5,996 nucleotides of DNA from Actinomycetes bacterium (GTDB taxonomy: Bacteria > Actinomycetota > Acidimicrobiia > Spongiisociales > UBA5794). Below are positions 5,416 through 5,996 of this stretch, piece after piece (the stretch's first letter is position 1; each line of letters starts with the position of its first letter). Below the pieces are notes generated by a model, which was not told the DNA's origin, searched no databases, and worked only from the letters and a program-made list of their open reading frames with translations. Where the stretch lies: assembly GCA_023336855.1 (NCBI GenBank), contig JAMBLK010000257.1:1-5996 (forward strand), read 5' to 3'. A program made the translations under genes and the position numbers.

Positions 5416-5996
5416 GGAGCGATCCTGATGAACGACTGTTCGTAGGTGCTCTGTTCGAGGGAATCGGCAGGCGGCATGGGGCCGACGGTGAAGAGAGCCA
5501 CCCGGTTGTTCTCTCTATCGGCGATGGCGAACGAACCGTCCGGCGCAACGGCCATCTTCTCCGGGAAGCTGAACGTGTTCTCGGTTCGGCCCGCTGCTGC
5601 GAACTCACCGACGAGTGCGCCCGTTGGATCGAGAACGACGATGTGGCCGGTACCTGCGCAATCGCTCTGGGCACGGAACGTGTCCGTGACGTAGATCATG
5701 CCGTCCTGGCCGACCACGACCGAGCGCGGTAGCTGCCAGAAGCCGACGATCTGACCGTCCTGGTCGGGTTGTCCGGAGATCCAGAGAACGTTGCCCTCGT
5801 CGTCGAGGGCGACAACCCGTCGGTTGAGCGTGTCGGCAACGTAGAAGTCGCCGGTCGTCGGATCGATGGCGAAAGCGTCGGGGAACGCGAAATCGCCCAC
5901 GCCGGATCCTCGCGTCTCTCCGCCCCATCGGTCGACGACCATCCCCGATCGGTCGAAGAAGTAGAGGCCGTCGTTGGACGACACGACGATCTCGGC
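5412..5996 (-). CDS. NHL-repeat beta-propeller protein, C-terminal part (5' end outside window)
   Basis: The reading frame is open to the window edge, so the N-terminus is missing; 194 residues plus a TGA stop are visible. They contain three clear NHL-type repeats at about residues 36-69, 87-129 and 142-172, each with a hydrophobic strand followed by a motif like VADTLNRRVVAL, VTDTFRA or IADRENNRVALF, and part of another repeat at the edge (DGLYFFDRSGMVVDRW). NHL repeats form beta-propellers, usually extracytoplasmic in bacteria and used for binding or occasionally catalysis; the substrate cannot be read from sequence. The chain ends right after the last blade (SFIRIAP), with no C-terminal anchor. 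A signal peptide, membrane anchor or extra domain could lie in the missing part. The stop overlaps the ccmA start by 4 bases (GTGA), so it is very likely co-translated with the cytochrome c maturation genes. One cysteine is visible, in a long insertion of the second repeat. The propeller call is confident; the role is unknown. Confidence 0.88.
   Translation of the reverse strand, partial: AEIVVSSNDGLYFFDRSGMVVDRWGGETRGSGVGDFAFPDAFAIDPTTGDFYVADTLNRRVVALDDEGNVLWISGQPDQDGQIVGFWQLPRSVVVGQDGMIYVTDTFRAQSDCAGTGHIVVLDPTGALVGEFAAAGRTENTFSFPEKMAVAPDGSFAIADRENNRVALFTVGPMPPADSLEQSTYEQSFIRIAP
5423..5426 (-). promoter_or_regulatory. Ribosome binding site of ccmA
   Basis: AGGA on the minus strand, seven bases before the GTG start at 5415. 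It lies inside the last codons of the NHL gene and supports GTG as the ccmA start, and hence the 4-base GTGA overlap. Confidence 0.6.

Overview
The window is one strand of a bacterial chromosome that is almost entirely coding. Every gene is on the minus strand, so transcription runs from high to low coordinates. It holds a nearly complete System I (Ccm) cytochrome c maturation operon, in the order: NHL-repeat protein (N-terminus cut by the window edge), ccmA, ccmB, ccmC, ccmD, ccmE, ccmF, ccmH, and a ccmI-like gene (C-terminus cut by the other edge). The gene names rest on clear family motifs: Walker A/B in CcmA, WWD motifs with flanking histidines in CcmC and CcmF, the haem-binding HxxxY in CcmE, and the CxxC motif in CcmH.

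Region by region, in transcription order: 5996-5412 is the end of an NHL beta-propeller protein. 5415-4082 encodes the ABC module CcmA (ATPase) and CcmB (permease). 4082-2813 encodes the haem-handling trio CcmC, CcmD and CcmE. 2816-777 encodes the haem lyase core CcmF. 784-365 encodes the thiol-redox protein CcmH, and 368-1 the start of a CcmI-like assembly factor. Every junction is an overlap of 1 to 8 bases, so there is no intergenic space and no room for an internal promoter or terminator. The operon promoter and end must lie outside the window.

Together the products should load haem onto CcmE (CcmC, CcmD), release holo-CcmE by ATP hydrolysis (CcmA, CcmB), and transfer haem to the reduced CxxCH motif of apocytochromes outside the cytoplasmic membrane (CcmF, CcmH, CcmI). 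No ccmG (the thioredoxin-like reductant) lies between ccmF and ccmH, its usual place.

The DNA is GC-rich, Asp/Glu/Arg/Val-rich in its proteins, and uses several GTG starts. A deep-branching high-GC lineage such as Acidimicrobiia-like Actinomycetota or Chloroflexota would fit, but this is an impression from composition and gene style, not an assignment. I saw no RNA genes, mobile elements, CRISPR arrays or large repeats. The system itself is known. The unusual points are the propeller gene coupled to ccmA, the missing ccmG, a CcmI-like protein lacking the usual first membrane helix, paired cysteines in CcmF, and a changed Q-loop in CcmA.
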